Source of the DNA: Desulfolutivibrio sulfodismutans DSM 3696
GTDB taxonomy: Bacteria; Desulfobacterota; Desulfovibrionia; Desulfovibrionales; Desulfovibrionaceae
Length of the DNA: 64,000 bases
Assembly (NCBI RefSeq): GCF_013376455.1
Contig: NZ_CP045504.1
Location: 4,113,001-4,177,000 of the forward strand
Direction of reading: 5' to 3'
Position 1 is the stretch's first letter. Every line of letters begins with the position of its first letter. Positions 16,457-25,735 of the stretch are shown in pieces. A program made the position numbers and the translations under genes. The notes below the pieces were generated by a model. That model saw only the letters and a list, made by a program, of their open reading frames with translations. It was not told where the DNA came from and did not search any database.

Positions 16457-18298
16457 ATGGACGCTTCCCGACGACTCCAGACGGTATGCGCAGTCCTGGC
16501 CCTGTGCCTGTGCTGCGGCGTCGCCGCAGCACAGGCCGCCGCAGGCCGCACCGTGGGCTTTTTCCCCCCGGGGGACATCGCCTATCAGGCCTTTTATCAG
16601 CCCAAGGCGGTGTGGGTGGACTCCGTGGGCAACCTTTTCGTGGCCGACACGGGCAACAACCGGATCATGAAGTTCGACGCGAACGGGGCGTTTCTGACGT
16701 CCTTCGGCTCGGCCGGGACCGGCGACGGCCAATTCGACACCCCCTCGGGCCTTGCCCTGGATGCCGCAGACAACGTGTACGTGGCCGATACTGGCAATGA
16801 CCGCCTCCAGAAGTTCACGTCCGCGGGGACGTTCGTGGCCGTGATCGGCTCGCCGGGGACGGGCAACGGGCAGCTTGACGCGCCCATGGGGCTGGCCCGG
16901 GACGGCCAGGGCCACATTGTGGTGGCGGACTCGGGCAACAACCGCTTTCAGCGGTTTTATTCCAGCGACGGCAGCTACGCGGGGAAATGGGGCTCGGCGG
17001 GCACGGGCGACAAGCAGTTCAACGCCCCCCGGGGCCTGGGCGTGCAGTTCCCCGGCGGGACGTATTACTACCATGTCGATACGGGCAACAACCGTATGCA
17101 AAAGATCACCTCGGGCGGGACGTTCATGACCAAATGGGGCACGACCGGCACGGGCGACGGCCAGTTCAACCAGCCCACGGAAACCCGGGTGGACGGCAGC
17201 GGCAACGTCTTCGTCTCGGACTCGGGCAATCACCGCATCCAGAGGTTCAACACGATCGGGACCTTCCTGGGCAAATGGGGAACCCAGGGGCTCGGCGCGG
17301 GACAGTTGTCCTCTCCCACGGGCATGGCCCTGGACGCCTCGGGATATCTGTACGTGGCCGACACGGGCAATAGCCGCATCCAGAAGTTCGACGCCTCCGG
17401 AACCGTGCAGGCCGTCTACGGAACCTGCGGCAACGACGACCTGCGCTTCAGCCAGCCGGGCCAGGCGGCCTTTCAGGCCTCGGGGCACATGCTGGTGGCG
17501 GACACCAAAAACGACCGGGTCAAGCGCTACGACGCGGCCGGGAATTTCGTCGAGGTCTGGGGGAGCGCGGGTTCGGGCGACGGCCAGCTCGACGGGCCCT
17601 CGGGGATGGCCGTGGCCCCTTCGGGGAAGGTCCATATCGTGGACACCAACAACCACCGGGTGCAGATCTTCGACGCCGCCGGGAACTACCTGTCCCAGTA
17701 TGGCGGTTCGGGCAGCGCCGCAGGGAAGTTCTGGCTGCCCACGGGCATCGCCCTGGTCGGGGAAAACACCGTCTATGTCGCGGACAGCGGGAACAACCGC
17801 ATGCAGAAGCTCGTCTTCGGATCGGGTTCTCCCACGGCCACGGCCTGGGGAAGCAACGGGAGCGGTCAGGGGAATTTCAACATGCCGCGCGATGTGGCCG
17901 TGGACGCCTCGGGAAACGTGTACGTGGCCGACCGGGGCAACGACCGCATCCAGAAGTTCACCGCCGACGGCGTGTTCCTGGCTGCCTTCGGCACGGAGGG
18001 GGCCGGGGAGGGCCAGTTGTCATCCCCGGCGGGCGTCGCGGTGGACAGGGAAGGCAGGCTGGTGGTCGCGGACCAGGGCAACCACCGCATCCAGCGGTTC
18101 ACCACGGCGGGTGGGTTCGTGGATGCCTACGGGTCGCTCGGCAGCGGCGACGGGCAGTTCAACGTGCCGACCTACGTGGGCGTGGACGCCGCCGGGGTTC
18201 TGTACGTGAGCGAGGCCCGCAACAACCGGGTGCAGTTGGTGTCGTTTGCGTCGGGGGCTGGCCCAGCCACGAATATGTTGTTGCTTTTGAACGAGTAG
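16457..18298 (+). CDS. Secreted NHL-repeat beta-propeller protein with NMLLLLNE C-terminus
   Basis: A 613-residue exported protein. It has a signal peptide with core CAVLALCLCCGVAAAQA, then about a dozen NHL units of 45-50 residues, each with the recurring pattern V-A-D-T-G-N-N-R-I-Q-K-F and GSAGTGDGQF. Two six-bladed propellers would use this number, an inference from repeat count. No enzyme domain is fused. It ends GPATNMLLLLNE, almost the same as the delta-60 protein at 2919-5333. Start 16457 lies six bases after AGAGAGGA; the ATG at 16451 touches that site and is less likely. Confidence 0.88.
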   Translation: MDASRRLQTVCAVLALCLCCGVAAAQAAAGRTVGFFPPGDIAYQAFYQPKAVWVDSVGNLFVADTGNNRIMKFDANGAFLTSFGSAGTGDGQFDTPSGLALDAADNVYVADTGNDRLQKFTSAGTFVAVIGSPGTGNGQLDAPMGLARDGQGHIVVADSGNNRFQRFYSSDGSYAGKWGSAGTGDKQFNAPRGLGVQFPGGTYYYHVDTGNNRMQKITSGGTFMTKWGTTGTGDGQFNQPTETRVDGSGNVFVSDSGNHRIQRFNTIGTFLGKWGTQGLGAGQLSSPTGMALDASGYLYVADTGNSRIQKFDASGTVQAVYGTCGNDDLRFSQPGQAAFQASGHMLVADTKNDRVKRYDAAGNFVEVWGSAGSGDGQLDGPSGMAVAPSGKVHIVDTNNHRVQIFDAAGNYLSQYGGSGSAAGKFWLPTGIALVGENTVYVADSGNNRMQKLVFGSGSPTATAWGSNGSGQGNFNMPRDVAVDASGNVYVADRGNDRIQKFTADGVFLAAFGTEGAGEGQLSSPAGVAVDREGRLVVADQGNHRIQRFTTAGGFVDAYGSLGSGDGQFNVPTYVGVDAAGVLYVSEARNNRVQLVSFASGAGPATNMLLLLNE

Positions 18299-18309
18299 GA
18301 AAAAGGACG

Positions 18310-18978
18310 TCAGCCCCCGGGGGCGTGCCGGGCCACAGTCCTCGCCAACTGCCGGGCGACGGCCCGGGCTGGCGCGCCCTCGGTCCCCACAAGCTTGAGC
18401 GGCAGGCAGACCAGTTCCACGAGCCCGGGCGAAAGCCCGGACAGATCGAGTCCCTCCAGGAGCCATATCCCGGCTTCGAGCAATATCCGGTGCGTGGCCG
18501 CGCCGTCGTCGTGAAACCCGCCCACGGACAGATAGTCCACCCCGACAAGCCGCACCTTTTTTTCGGCCAGATACCGCGCCGCGTCCGCGGCGACATACGT
18601 GAAATCCTCGGCGAATGGGCCGGGTCCGGCCAGCCGCGCGGAATTGGCGGTCTGAAACAGCAGCCGCTCGCCGCGCCGGATGTCGTGCCGCGTAAGCTCG
18701 GCGGCGGTGACGGCCACCGGGTCTTCGATGCCGATGACCCGGGCCTCGCCTATCCCTGTCTCAATCGGCATGGCCGTCATGTCCGGCCCTCCCGGGAGGT
18801 AATGCGACGGCGCGTCCAGATGGGTCCCGGCGTGCACGCACATGGAAAGCCGGGTCACGGTGCAGGCGTCGCCTTTGGCCAAATCCTGCACGAGGTCGAA
18901 CTGCGTGGCCGGGTCGCCGGGCCACACGGCCATGCCCGGATGCACGGGGCGGGAAATATCGATCCAGGGGGCGGGCAT
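18310..18978 (-). CDS. Cyclase-family metal-dependent hydrolase (kynurenine formamidase-like)
   Basis: A 222-residue member of the putative cyclase/KynB family. The metal-binding signature HAGTHLDAPSH is near residues 50-60. IDISRPVHPGMAVWPGDP at the N-terminus and VGVDYLSVG are also typical. Family members hydrolyse N-formylkynurenine or related amides using zinc or manganese; no other tryptophan-degradation gene is nearby, so the substrate is left open. GGAGG lies four bases before the ATG. It is convergent with the NHL gene, with 11 bp between the stop codons. Confidence 0.85.
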   Translation of the reverse strand: MPAPWIDISRPVHPGMAVWPGDPATQFDLVQDLAKGDACTVTRLSMCVHAGTHLDAPSHYLPGGPDMTAMPIETGIGEARVIGIEDPVAVTAAELTRHDIRRGERLLFQTANSARLAGPGPFAEDFTYVAADAARYLAEKKVRLVGVDYLSVGGFHDDGAATHRILLEAGIWLLEGLDLSGLSPGLVELVCLPLKLVGTEGAPARAVARQLARTVARHAPGG

Positions 18979-18987
18979 GGGGCCTCC

Positions 18988-19077
18988 GTTTCGTGCGCAT
19001 TGGGACGTTCGGAACAGGCAGGGAACAGGACGGACTCCAGACGGCATGGCGGCCGCTGTTTCGTGCGCGTTGGGACG
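18988..19077. repeat. Pair of 20-bp direct repeats, 70 bp apart
   Basis: GTTTCGTGCGCATTGGGACG at 18988-19007 recurs at 19058-19077 with a single A-to-G change, upstream of the cyclase-family gene. Weaker similarity extends a few bases on the left side. It may be a local duplication or paired protein-binding sites. Confidence 0.6.
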
Positions 19078-19238
19078 GCCCGGGGCCGCCCGGACAATGA
19101 TAGTCCGCCGGGTGGTGAAAACACAACCTGCCCCACGCGAGGCCTGCCGCCGTCTGCCTGCCTCTGCACACGGTCGGGCCGCCCCGGCCCGCATGGTCGA
19201 CGCTGAAAAGTTTAAAAAATAGCGGGTTAACTCGTGTC

Positions 19239-19267
19239 TTGACAAATATTGCTATAGCAACAATAAG
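19239..19267 (+). promoter_or_regulatory. Sigma-70-type promoter with palindromic operator in the spacer
   Basis: TTGACA (19239-19244), a 17-base spacer, then AATAAG (19262-19267). The spacer contains the perfect 12-bp palindrome TTGCTATAGCAA (19249-19260). This is where a repressor would block polymerase. It faces the membrane-protein pair at 19379 and 19895. Confidence 0.55.
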
Positions 19268-19378
19268 CAGCGTATGAATATGCCGCGCCAGGCGGACCCA
19301 GTCGCCAGACGGCGACGCCGAAAGGGCCGCCTGCCCGGCGCGGGGTCGCGCCGCGGGGAGCGGGCAAGGAGCCGGATG

Positions 19379-19705
19379 ATGTCTACGTTTCTGGAAACAT
19401 GCCGCATGCGGCTTCAGGGGGTGTCCATGCTGGCCGCCTCCTGCTGGGTGGGAGGGACGATGGCCTTGTGGCTTTTGGCCACGGGAGAGGCCGATCCGGT
19501 AGTCGGGTCGGCGGGCGTCGGGGTTGCGTACGGCGTCAATCGGGTCGTCGGCTCGGCGAGAATGGCGGCGATGGTGGTCCTGGGGGCCGCAGGCTGCCTG
19601 ATAACGGGCCTTCTGTATGGCCTTTTTTCGCTCTGGGGGTGTTGTTTACACGGCTGGCTGCATTTCAGGGGCAGGCATCGCCAGGCAGCAATCCGACACG
19701 CCTGA
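19379..19705 (+). CDS. Truncated paralogue of the downstream four-helix membrane protein
   Basis: A 108-residue frame aligning with the first ~95 residues of the protein at 19895-20416. Shared pieces are CWVGG, YGVNR, GCLITGLLYGLFSLWG (compare SCLATGLVYGLFTRWG) and the HGW/QGW block. After that it diverges into a basic tail and stops, so about the last third of the paralogue is absent; no other frame continues it. It may be a decaying duplicate or a short functional two-to-three-helix form. AAGGAG is seven bases upstream. Confidence 0.55.
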   Translation: MSTFLETCRMRLQGVSMLAASCWVGGTMALWLLATGEADPVVGSAGVGVAYGVNRVVGSARMAAMVVLGAAGCLITGLLYGLFSLWGCCLHGWLHFRGRHRQAAIRHA

Positions 19706-19894
19706 AGCAGCGGCGCGTAGCTTTTGTTTCCCACGGATGCGGCACGGCTGTCGGCCACGGATTTTTCCCGGACCCGCGCGGCCAACAACGTCGTACTCTT
19801 TGCGGGATTTGCGGATGCGGATCGGGCGCGCCGTCTTTCCGGCCTGGATCGCATGATCGCCACGCCCGGAAGACCCCCAGAAAGGAGCAGGAGC

Positions 19895-20416
19895 ATGTAC
19901 AAGCTGTCGGCGACGGGACTGAAATGGCTCAAGGGGCTGCATCTTCTGGCCGTGGCCTGCTGGGTGGGCGGCGGCGTTGCCCTGTGCCTGTTGTCCATGG
20001 GCAAGGATGGCTTGGGCGAGGGGGCGTTTGGCGGCGGGGCGCTCTATGGCGTCAACCGGGCCATCCATGTGGTGGACATGGGGGTGGTGGTGGCCATGGG
20101 GGCCATGAGCTGCCTGGCCACGGGGCTCGTTTACGGCCTCTTCACCCGCTGGGGGTTTTTCGAGCAGGGCTGGATGATCTTCAAGTGGATCGTGACCGTG
20201 GGGTGCATCCTTTTCGGCACCTTCTACCTGGGCGAATGGGAGGTGGCCGTGATGGACATGTCCCGGGACATGGGCCTGGCCGCCCTGGCCGACGCCGGAT
20301 ACCAGCGTTTGGAGCGGCTGTACGCGGTCTTCGGGCGCATCCAGGTGGGGCTTTTGGTCGTGACGCTTTTCGTATCGGTCTTCAAGCCCTGGCGCGGCAA
20401 AAAGACCCTTTCCTAG
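19895..20416 (+). CDS. Four-helix integral membrane protein, function unknown
   Basis: A 173-residue protein with four likely transmembrane helices, at about 12-32, 55-85, 95-112 and 145-165. The first carries KGLHLLAVACWVGGGVALCLL; a histidine in the first helix followed by WVGG is reminiscent of CopD- and heme-associated membrane families, but I cannot assign one. AAAGGAG and GGAGC lie upstream of the ATG. It follows a truncated copy of itself after 189 bp and probably shares the promoter at 19239. Confidence 0.7.
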   Translation: MYKLSATGLKWLKGLHLLAVACWVGGGVALCLLSMGKDGLGEGAFGGGALYGVNRAIHVVDMGVVVAMGAMSCLATGLVYGLFTRWGFFEQGWMIFKWIVTVGCILFGTFYLGEWEVAVMDMSRDMGLAALADAGYQRLERLYAVFGRIQVGLLVVTLFVSVFKPWRGKKTLS

Positions 20417-20450
20417 CCGCCGGGGCTTCTCCCGGGCAGCCCCTGTGGGC

Positions 20451-22898
20451 CTAGGCCGCGCCGTCCGCCCGGGCCAGGGCCGCGTTGGCCTCGTCGGTTC
20501 TTCCCTGGGCGGCCAACGCCCGGGATAACACGCCCCAGAACTCCTTGCGCTCCGGGCGAAGGGCCACGCTTTGCCGGGCCATGGCCTCGGCGATGGCCGG
20601 GTCTTCGCCGCCGTCCAGGTACAGGCGGGCCATGAGGCTTAAGGAAAAGGCGTCCTTGGGGTCATGCACCAGGGCCTGATGCAGATATTCCCGGGCCGTC
20701 TCGGGCTCCTTGCGCTTGACGGCCAGCCGGGCCATGTGGCGCATGCCCACCCCGGGCTGGAGGCCCTCGGCCCGTTTGTAATATTTCAGGGCGTCGGCGA
20801 ACCGTTTGCCTTCCTCGGCCATACGGCCCAGGCGAAGCAGGCTGAACACATCGTCGGGGTTGCGTTTCAGGCAACGCTGGAAGGCCTTGCGGGCCAGGGC
20901 GTTTTCCCCCAGGCGGCGGCACAGGCAGCCGTAGTTGTACAGCGCCATGGCGTTTTTGGGGTCGTGGGCGATGACCCGCTCGAATTCCGCCTTGGCCTGG
21001 GGCAGGCTGCACAGCTTGGCCAGGCAGATGCCCAGGGAATTGCGGGCCAGGGTGTTGGCCTCGTCGGCCAGAAGGGCCAGCTTGTATTCCTCCATGGCCG
21101 CATAGATGTCGCCCAGGGCGAAGAGCCGGTCGGCGCTGATGGTCAGGGAGATGGAGTCGAACACGGCGATGCGCGGCGGCGTGGGCAGAAGCAGGGCGTG
21201 GTCCAGGGCCTTGCGGCAGTTTTCCATGGCGTCGGCCTTGGAAAACGTCAAAAACGGATATCCGGCCACCCCGGCGGCCATCTCGATGCCCAGCCGCTCC
21301 CGGACCTTGAGCAGGGCGTCGGACAACGGCTCCATGACCTCGGCCGGTTCGCGTCCGGGCAGGTAGAACACCAGCCGGGTGGTGCTGTAGCGGCCGCCCT
21401 CGGCCCCGGGACCGAAAAGCCCCTTGATGACGGCGGCCACCTCCCGGATGTCGGATTCCACATGGCGGCCGGGCCGCGAGACCTCGTCCGGAGGGGCGTC
21501 GGGCAAAAGGGCCAGGACCAGGCAGAAGCGCGGCACGCCTTCGCGCGCGGCGCTCAGGAAACGCGGGAAATCCCGGTGGCCGAAAAGTCCGCTGATGGCC
21601 TCCTTGCGCGGCGGCCGGGCGGCGTCATTGCCCGGGGCGCATGGATCGTCGGCCGAGGCCGCGTCCGGGGCCAGGATGAGGCGGTCGCCGGGGTCGATGG
21701 TCCAGGAAGGGTCGCTGGTGTGCAGGATCTCGGCGAAGGCCATGTCCTCGCGCACGTCCATAAGGGCCAGCTCGCCCTTGATCATGGTCGGATAGCGGCC
21801 AAGCAGGCGGCGGTCGTCGGATTTTTTGATCTCGGCCGTTTTTTCGTAGCGCGGCGACCACACCAGAAAACGCTGGCCGCCCTCGGCGTCCACGGACTTG
21901 CCCAGGCTCACGGTCACCCGGCCAAGGGGCAGCGTCTCCAGGACCATGCCGCCCTCGGCCAGAACCCGGGAAAAGGGCATGGTCTGGTCCCGGCCCAGGT
22001 CTTTGGCTGCGGACAGGGCCTTTTTGGCCTTTTTGAGCATGATCCGGGCCTGCTCGGCCACCGGGGCCACGAACTGCCCGCCGCGCACGTCCTGGGGGTA
22101 GTTGGCGAACCCGGCGCTGGCCGTCAGGGTGATGGTCTCGCCCGTGACGCCGTATTCCAGGCGCAGGCGTTTGACGGCGGCGCGCACGGCCTCGGCCGTT
22201 TCCCTGGTCCTGGCCGGGGTGGCCCCGGGCAGAAACAGGGCGAACACGTCGTCGCCGATGCGCGCCGCAAGGCCTCCCTGGGGGCATTCCCGGCCGATGT
22301 CCCGGCCGAGGCGGGCCAGCACCGACTCGGCGAACACGAAGCCGTACCGCTGGCTCACCCAGCTGAAAAAGTCGATGTCCGCCAGGATGAGCCCGAAGCA
22401 GCCGCGCACGCCGGTCAGGTTGGGGTCGAAATAGCTGGCCGAACCGGGCAGGATGCGGTCCTGCACCAGGTCGATCTCCCGCTCCATGGCCGCCGTCAGC
22501 CCCGGCAGGGTGAAAAGGCCCGTGATCTGGTCGGTCACGGCCGCCTTGTACAGGCGGATCTGCTCCAGGCACATGGCCGCCGCCGCCGGAAGCGCGGCCA
22601 GTTGGGTGCGCGGGGCGGCCATGCGCACCCCCTTGGCCACAAAAATTCCCAAAAGCTCACCCTCGGCGGCCAGGGGCAGAAGCACCCGGCCCTCCTCGGG
22701 CAGATGCGCGGCCTGGTCGAGGTCCGGCCCGAAGGATGCAGCCGTTTCCGCAGACAGGGATTGCGGGAAATAGAGGCTGTAGGTCTTAAACGGCAAAAAC
22801 GGGGACAGGGCGTCTTTGAGAAAATGTTCGAAGGTGATGAGGTCTTGGCGGGCGAGTTTCGTCCGGTCCAGGTCGAGAAGTTCCCATTGCCTGCGCAT
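20451..22898 (-). CDS. Degenerate GGDEF-domain protein with C-terminal TPR array
   Basis: An 815-residue soluble protein. Residues about 1-130 resemble a GAF-like sensor. About 135-300 is a diguanylate-cyclase fold with DIDFFSWVSQRYG and, at the active-site loop, RIGDDVFALF where GGDEF is expected. A middle region (about 460-600) again looks cyclase-like (RLVFYLPG, AAGVAGYP). Residues about 610-815 contain six or more TPRs (ALYNYGCLCRRLGENALARK, ALKYYKRAEGLQPGVGMRHM). With the signature altered, c-di-GMP synthesis is doubtful; a binding or scaffold role is inferred. It is divergent from gspF. Confidence 0.8.
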   Translation of the reverse strand: MRRQWELLDLDRTKLARQDLITFEHFLKDALSPFLPFKTYSLYFPQSLSAETAASFGPDLDQAAHLPEEGRVLLPLAAEGELLGIFVAKGVRMAAPRTQLAALPAAAAMCLEQIRLYKAAVTDQITGLFTLPGLTAAMEREIDLVQDRILPGSASYFDPNLTGVRGCFGLILADIDFFSWVSQRYGFVFAESVLARLGRDIGRECPQGGLAARIGDDVFALFLPGATPARTRETAEAVRAAVKRLRLEYGVTGETITLTASAGFANYPQDVRGGQFVAPVAEQARIMLKKAKKALSAAKDLGRDQTMPFSRVLAEGGMVLETLPLGRVTVSLGKSVDAEGGQRFLVWSPRYEKTAEIKKSDDRRLLGRYPTMIKGELALMDVREDMAFAEILHTSDPSWTIDPGDRLILAPDAASADDPCAPGNDAARPPRKEAISGLFGHRDFPRFLSAAREGVPRFCLVLALLPDAPPDEVSRPGRHVESDIREVAAVIKGLFGPGAEGGRYSTTRLVFYLPGREPAEVMEPLSDALLKVRERLGIEMAAGVAGYPFLTFSKADAMENCRKALDHALLLPTPPRIAVFDSISLTISADRLFALGDIYAAMEEYKLALLADEANTLARNSLGICLAKLCSLPQAKAEFERVIAHDPKNAMALYNYGCLCRRLGENALARKAFQRCLKRNPDDVFSLLRLGRMAEEGKRFADALKYYKRAEGLQPGVGMRHMARLAVKRKEPETAREYLHQALVHDPKDAFSLSLMARLYLDGGEDPAIAEAMARQSVALRPERKEFWGVLSRALAAQGRTDEANAALARADGAA

Positions 22899-23022
22899 GT
22901 TCCCGACCCTAGCCCCGAAACCGCTGAAAAACAAGCGGGAAGGGGATTTTCGCGCCCGCCGGGGAGGGAGGGTAGGGCAAGGGGATGTTGCCGCCTGCGG
23001 GGGAAACGGATAGAACGCGGCT

Positions 23023-24264
23023 GTGCCGGTCTACGACTACACGGCCATCGATGCCCAGGGCAAGGCGCGCCGGGGCATCGTCAGCGCCGACAGCCGCCAG
23101 GAGGCCCAGCGGAAACTGCGCGCCGGGGGGCTGTATCCCACCGGTCTGCGCGAGGGCGCATCCGCCGGTTCGGAGTCCGAAGCGACTCGCGACGGCGAGC
23201 GTCCCGCTTCCCTGGCCCTTTTTCGCCGCCGGGTGTCCGGGGAGGACATGTCCGTGGCCATGCGCCAGCTCTCGGGTCTGCTTGGGGCGGGGTTTCCGCT
23301 GCTTCGGGCCCTGGAGCTCATGCGCGGCCAGACGACCTCCAAGGCCCTTTTCCGGGTGCTCTCCCAGGTCTGCGAACGCATCAAGGAAGGGTCGAGCCTG
23401 TCGGCGGCCATGCTGGAGGAGCCCGGGGCCTTCACCCCGGCCCAGGCCGGGATGGTCCGGGCGGCCGAGGCCTCGGGGGCCCTGGACACGGTCATGTCCG
23501 GCATGGCCGATCTCATGGAGCAGCAGCAGGCCCTGCGGCGCAAGATCATGGCCTCCCTGGCCTACCCGGGGCTGATGCTGGTCGTCGGGGTGGGCGTGGT
23601 GGGGTTTCTCATGGCCTACGTCATCCCCAACGTGGCCCGCATCTTCACCGACTTGAAACACGATCTGCCCCAGGCCACGGTGATCCTCATGGCCGTAAGC
23701 TCCTTCATCGAATCCTACTGGCCCCTGCTTCTGATCGGGGCGGCCCTTTGCTGGTTCGGCCTGTGGCGGTCCTGGCGTTCCCCCCGGGGACGCCCGGTGT
23801 GCGAGACCGCCCTGTTCCGTTTCCCCGTGTTGGGGAGCATCATGTCGGGCTACGCCATGGTCCGCTTCGCCCGGACGCTTGGGTCCGTGCTGGAAAACGG
23901 CCTGCCCATCATCCGGGCCCTGGACGTGGTGGCCAAGGCCACGGGCAGCGTTTTGGTGGAGCGCGATCTGGTCGACGTGCGCCGGGAGGTGGGCGAGGGC
24001 ATGAGCCTGGCCGCCGCCCTTGGCGGCAAACCGCGATTTCCCGGGCTCCTGGTCCAGATGGCCGCCGCCGGGGAGCAAAGCGGGGCCCTTGACCGCATGC
24101 TCAAAAAGGCGGCGGACATCATGGAGGACGGGGTCAAAAGCCGTCTGGCCATGGCTTCGGCCCTGTTCGAGCCGCTCTTGATTCTGGCCTTGGGGATGGT
24201 GGTCGGCTTCATCGTGGTGGCCGTTCTGCTCCCCATATTTGAAATAAGCAGCCTCATCGGATAA
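23023..24264 (+). CDS. gspF: Type II secretion inner-membrane platform protein GspF
   Basis: A 413-residue polytopic protein of the GspF/PilC family. Its two repeated cytoplasmic domains are each followed by membrane helices ([55 protein letters not shown]). Family motifs [20 protein letters not shown] and [20 protein letters not shown] mark the two repeats. It anchors the secretion ATPase and the pseudopilus assembly site. The start is GTG. It is the first of nine consecutive gsp genes; gspC, D and E are not in the window. Confidence 0.95.
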   Translation: MPVYDYTAIDAQGKARRGIVSADSRQEAQRKLRAGGLYPTGLREGASAGSESEATRDGERPASLALFRRRVSGEDMSVAMRQLSGLLGAGFPLLRALELMRGQTTSKALFRVLSQVCERIKEGSSLSAAMLEEPGAFTPAQAGMVRAAEASGALDTVMSGMADLMEQQQALRRKIMASLAYPGLMLVVGVGVVGFLMAYVIPNVARIFTDLKHDLPQATVILMAVSSFIESYWPLLLIGAALCWFGLWRSWRSPRGRPVCETALFRFPVLGSIMSGYAMVRFARTLGSVLENGLPIIRALDVVAKATGSVLVERDLVDVRREVGEGMSLAAALGGKPRFPGLLVQMAAAGEQSGALDRMLKKAADIMEDGVKSRLAMASALFEPLLILALGMVVGFIVVAVLLPIFEISSLIG

Positions 24265-24292
24265 ACCGGAAGCAAACACGGAGCGACACGAC

Positions 24293-24751
24293 ATGCGCCA
24301 CATCCTCCCCCATAGCCGCCTTGCCGCCCTCGGGCAGGCAGGCATGACGCTTATCGAGATCATGGTGGTCATCGTGATTTTGGGCATCCTGGCCGGTCTG
24401 GTGATTCCCCGGATCATGGACCAGCCGGACAAGGCCAAGGTGGTCAAGGCCAAGATGCAGATCGAGAGTCTGTCCACGGCGCTCAAGCAATACAAGATCG
24501 ACAACGGCGTCTACCCGACCACGGAACAGGGCCTGGAGGCTCTGGTGCAAAAGCCCACCATCGGCAAGATCCCCAAGAATTTCCCCGCAGGCGGCTACAT
24601 CCAAAAGACCCCTTCCGATCCCTGGGACAACGCCTACATCTACACCAGCCCCGGCGACCACGGCGATTTCGACATCGTCTCGCGCGGCGCCGATGGCGAG
24701 GAAGGCGGTGAAAAGGCCGATGCCGACATCAAGAGCTGGGAGCTTGAATAA
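24293..24751 (+). CDS. gspG: Major pseudopilin GspG
   Basis: A 152-residue major pseudopilin. The prepilin site is [21 protein letters not shown], with the usual glutamate at +5 of the mature protein and a long N-terminal helix. The GspG-specific block [19 protein letters not shown] and the C-terminal [20 protein letters not shown] are present; the latter holds the calcium-site acidic residues. It is expected to be cleaved and N-methylated by the prepilin peptidase encoded at 36486-37277. Confidence 0.97.
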   Translation: MRHILPHSRLAALGQAGMTLIEIMVVIVILGILAGLVIPRIMDQPDKAKVVKAKMQIESLSTALKQYKIDNGVYPTTEQGLEALVQKPTIGKIPKNFPAGGYIQKTPSDPWDNAYIYTSPGDHGDFDIVSRGADGEEGGEKADADIKSWELE

Positions 24752-25313
24752 CCCCCCGGCCCCGGGCTTCACCCTGGCCGAAACCCTGGTGGTGCTTTTG
24801 ATCATGAGCGCCATGGCCGCCATGGTCCTGCCGGGGATCGCGCCCCTTCTGGGCGGCGAGGACTTTCGAACCGCCGCCGGGCGGTTGTCCGAGGCCTTTG
24901 CCCGGGCCAGACTCGATGCGGTCATCGACGGCACGCGCCGCCGGGTGGTGCTCGATCTGGACGAAGGACGCTTCTGGGTGGATCATGTGCCCCGGACAGC
25001 GTCCGGGGTCGATGTCCCGGATACCACTGCGGACGCCCAGGATGCCTCCCGGCGCGACCCCTCCCTGCCCGATCCCGTGAAGCGCGCCCTGCCTGACGAT
25101 CTCCGCCTGATCGAGGTGTCGGTATTCGGCGGCGATCCGGTGACCACCGGCCGGGTGTCCGTGCGGGTGCTGCCCCTGGGGCTTTCCGAACCGTGTTCCC
25201 TGGTCCTGGCGGATAAAAGCGAGACCGAACGGCGGCTGGACGTCCCGGCCACGGGGGCGCCCTCCTGGCGGGACGCCACGGGCGATGCGACGGTTGAGCG
25301 GGCCGCGCCATGA
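24720..25313 (+). CDS. gspH: Minor pseudopilin GspH
   Basis: About 197 residues with a prepilin leader ending [21 protein letters not shown]. This is followed by a GspH-type globular part ([35 protein letters not shown]). The start overlaps the end of gspG; ATG 24720 with AAAAGG just upstream is preferred, but ATG 24693 or TTG 24744 would also keep the leader. Its end overlaps gspI by four bases. Confidence 0.88.
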   Translation: MPTSRAGSLNNPPAPGFTLAETLVVLLIMSAMAAMVLPGIAPLLGGEDFRTAAGRLSEAFARARLDAVIDGTRRRVVLDLDEGRFWVDHVPRTASGVDVPDTTADAQDASRRDPSLPDPVKRALPDDLRLIEVSVFGGDPVTTGRVSVRVLPLGLSEPCSLVLADKSETERRLDVPATGAPSWRDATGDATVERAAP

Positions 25314-25735
25314 CGTCGGCCCGCGTCCTGGCCCATGTGCGTCCTGGCCTGCCGGACAGCCCGGCCCGAACCGGTTTCACCCTGCTGGAGACCATGGTGG
25401 CCGTGGTGGTCCTGGCCACGGCCATGGTGGCGGTGCTCTCCGTGTGCCTCAACATCCAAAACGCCCGCCTGCGGGCCGTGCGCGCCCAGGCCGCCGCCCT
25501 GACCCTTCGCGACCGGCTGGCCGACATGACGGCCTTCGGGGTCAACCGCCTGGAATCGCGTCAGGGCGTCCAGGAGACGGCGGGCGGCGACTGGCGCTGG
25601 AGCGTGGACGTGGCCGACTCGGCGCTTCCGGGCCTGAGTCTGGTCACGGTCACGGTGGCCCCGGACACCTCGGGCGAGGCCGACGAAAAGCCCGAGCCCC
25701 GGTTGCGCGTGACCAGCCTGTCGGGGCGGCGATGA
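25310..25735 (+). CDS. gspI: Minor pseudopilin GspI
   Basis: A 141-residue minor pseudopilin. The leader ends ARTG|FTLLETMVAVVVLATAM, followed by the typical GspI segment NARLRAVRAQAAALTLRDRL. It starts in the ATGA overlap with gspH and ends in the same kind of overlap with gspJ, so the run is translated in a coupled way. GspI is known to nucleate the pseudopilus tip with GspJ and GspK. Confidence 0.92.
   Translation: MTSARVLAHVRPGLPDSPARTGFTLLETMVAVVVLATAMVAVLSVCLNIQNARLRAVRAQAAALTLRDRLADMTAFGVNRLESRQGVQETAGGDWRWSVDVADSALPGLSLVTVTVAPDTSGEADEKPEPRLRVTSLSGRR

Noticed and set aside
20664-24092. A 1142-codon open frame on the plus strand
   Set aside because: It runs antisense to the GGDEF/TPR gene and then out of frame through gspF. 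Composition is arginine/glycine/histidine-rich as expected for the complement of GC-rich genes; no domain or ribosome site.
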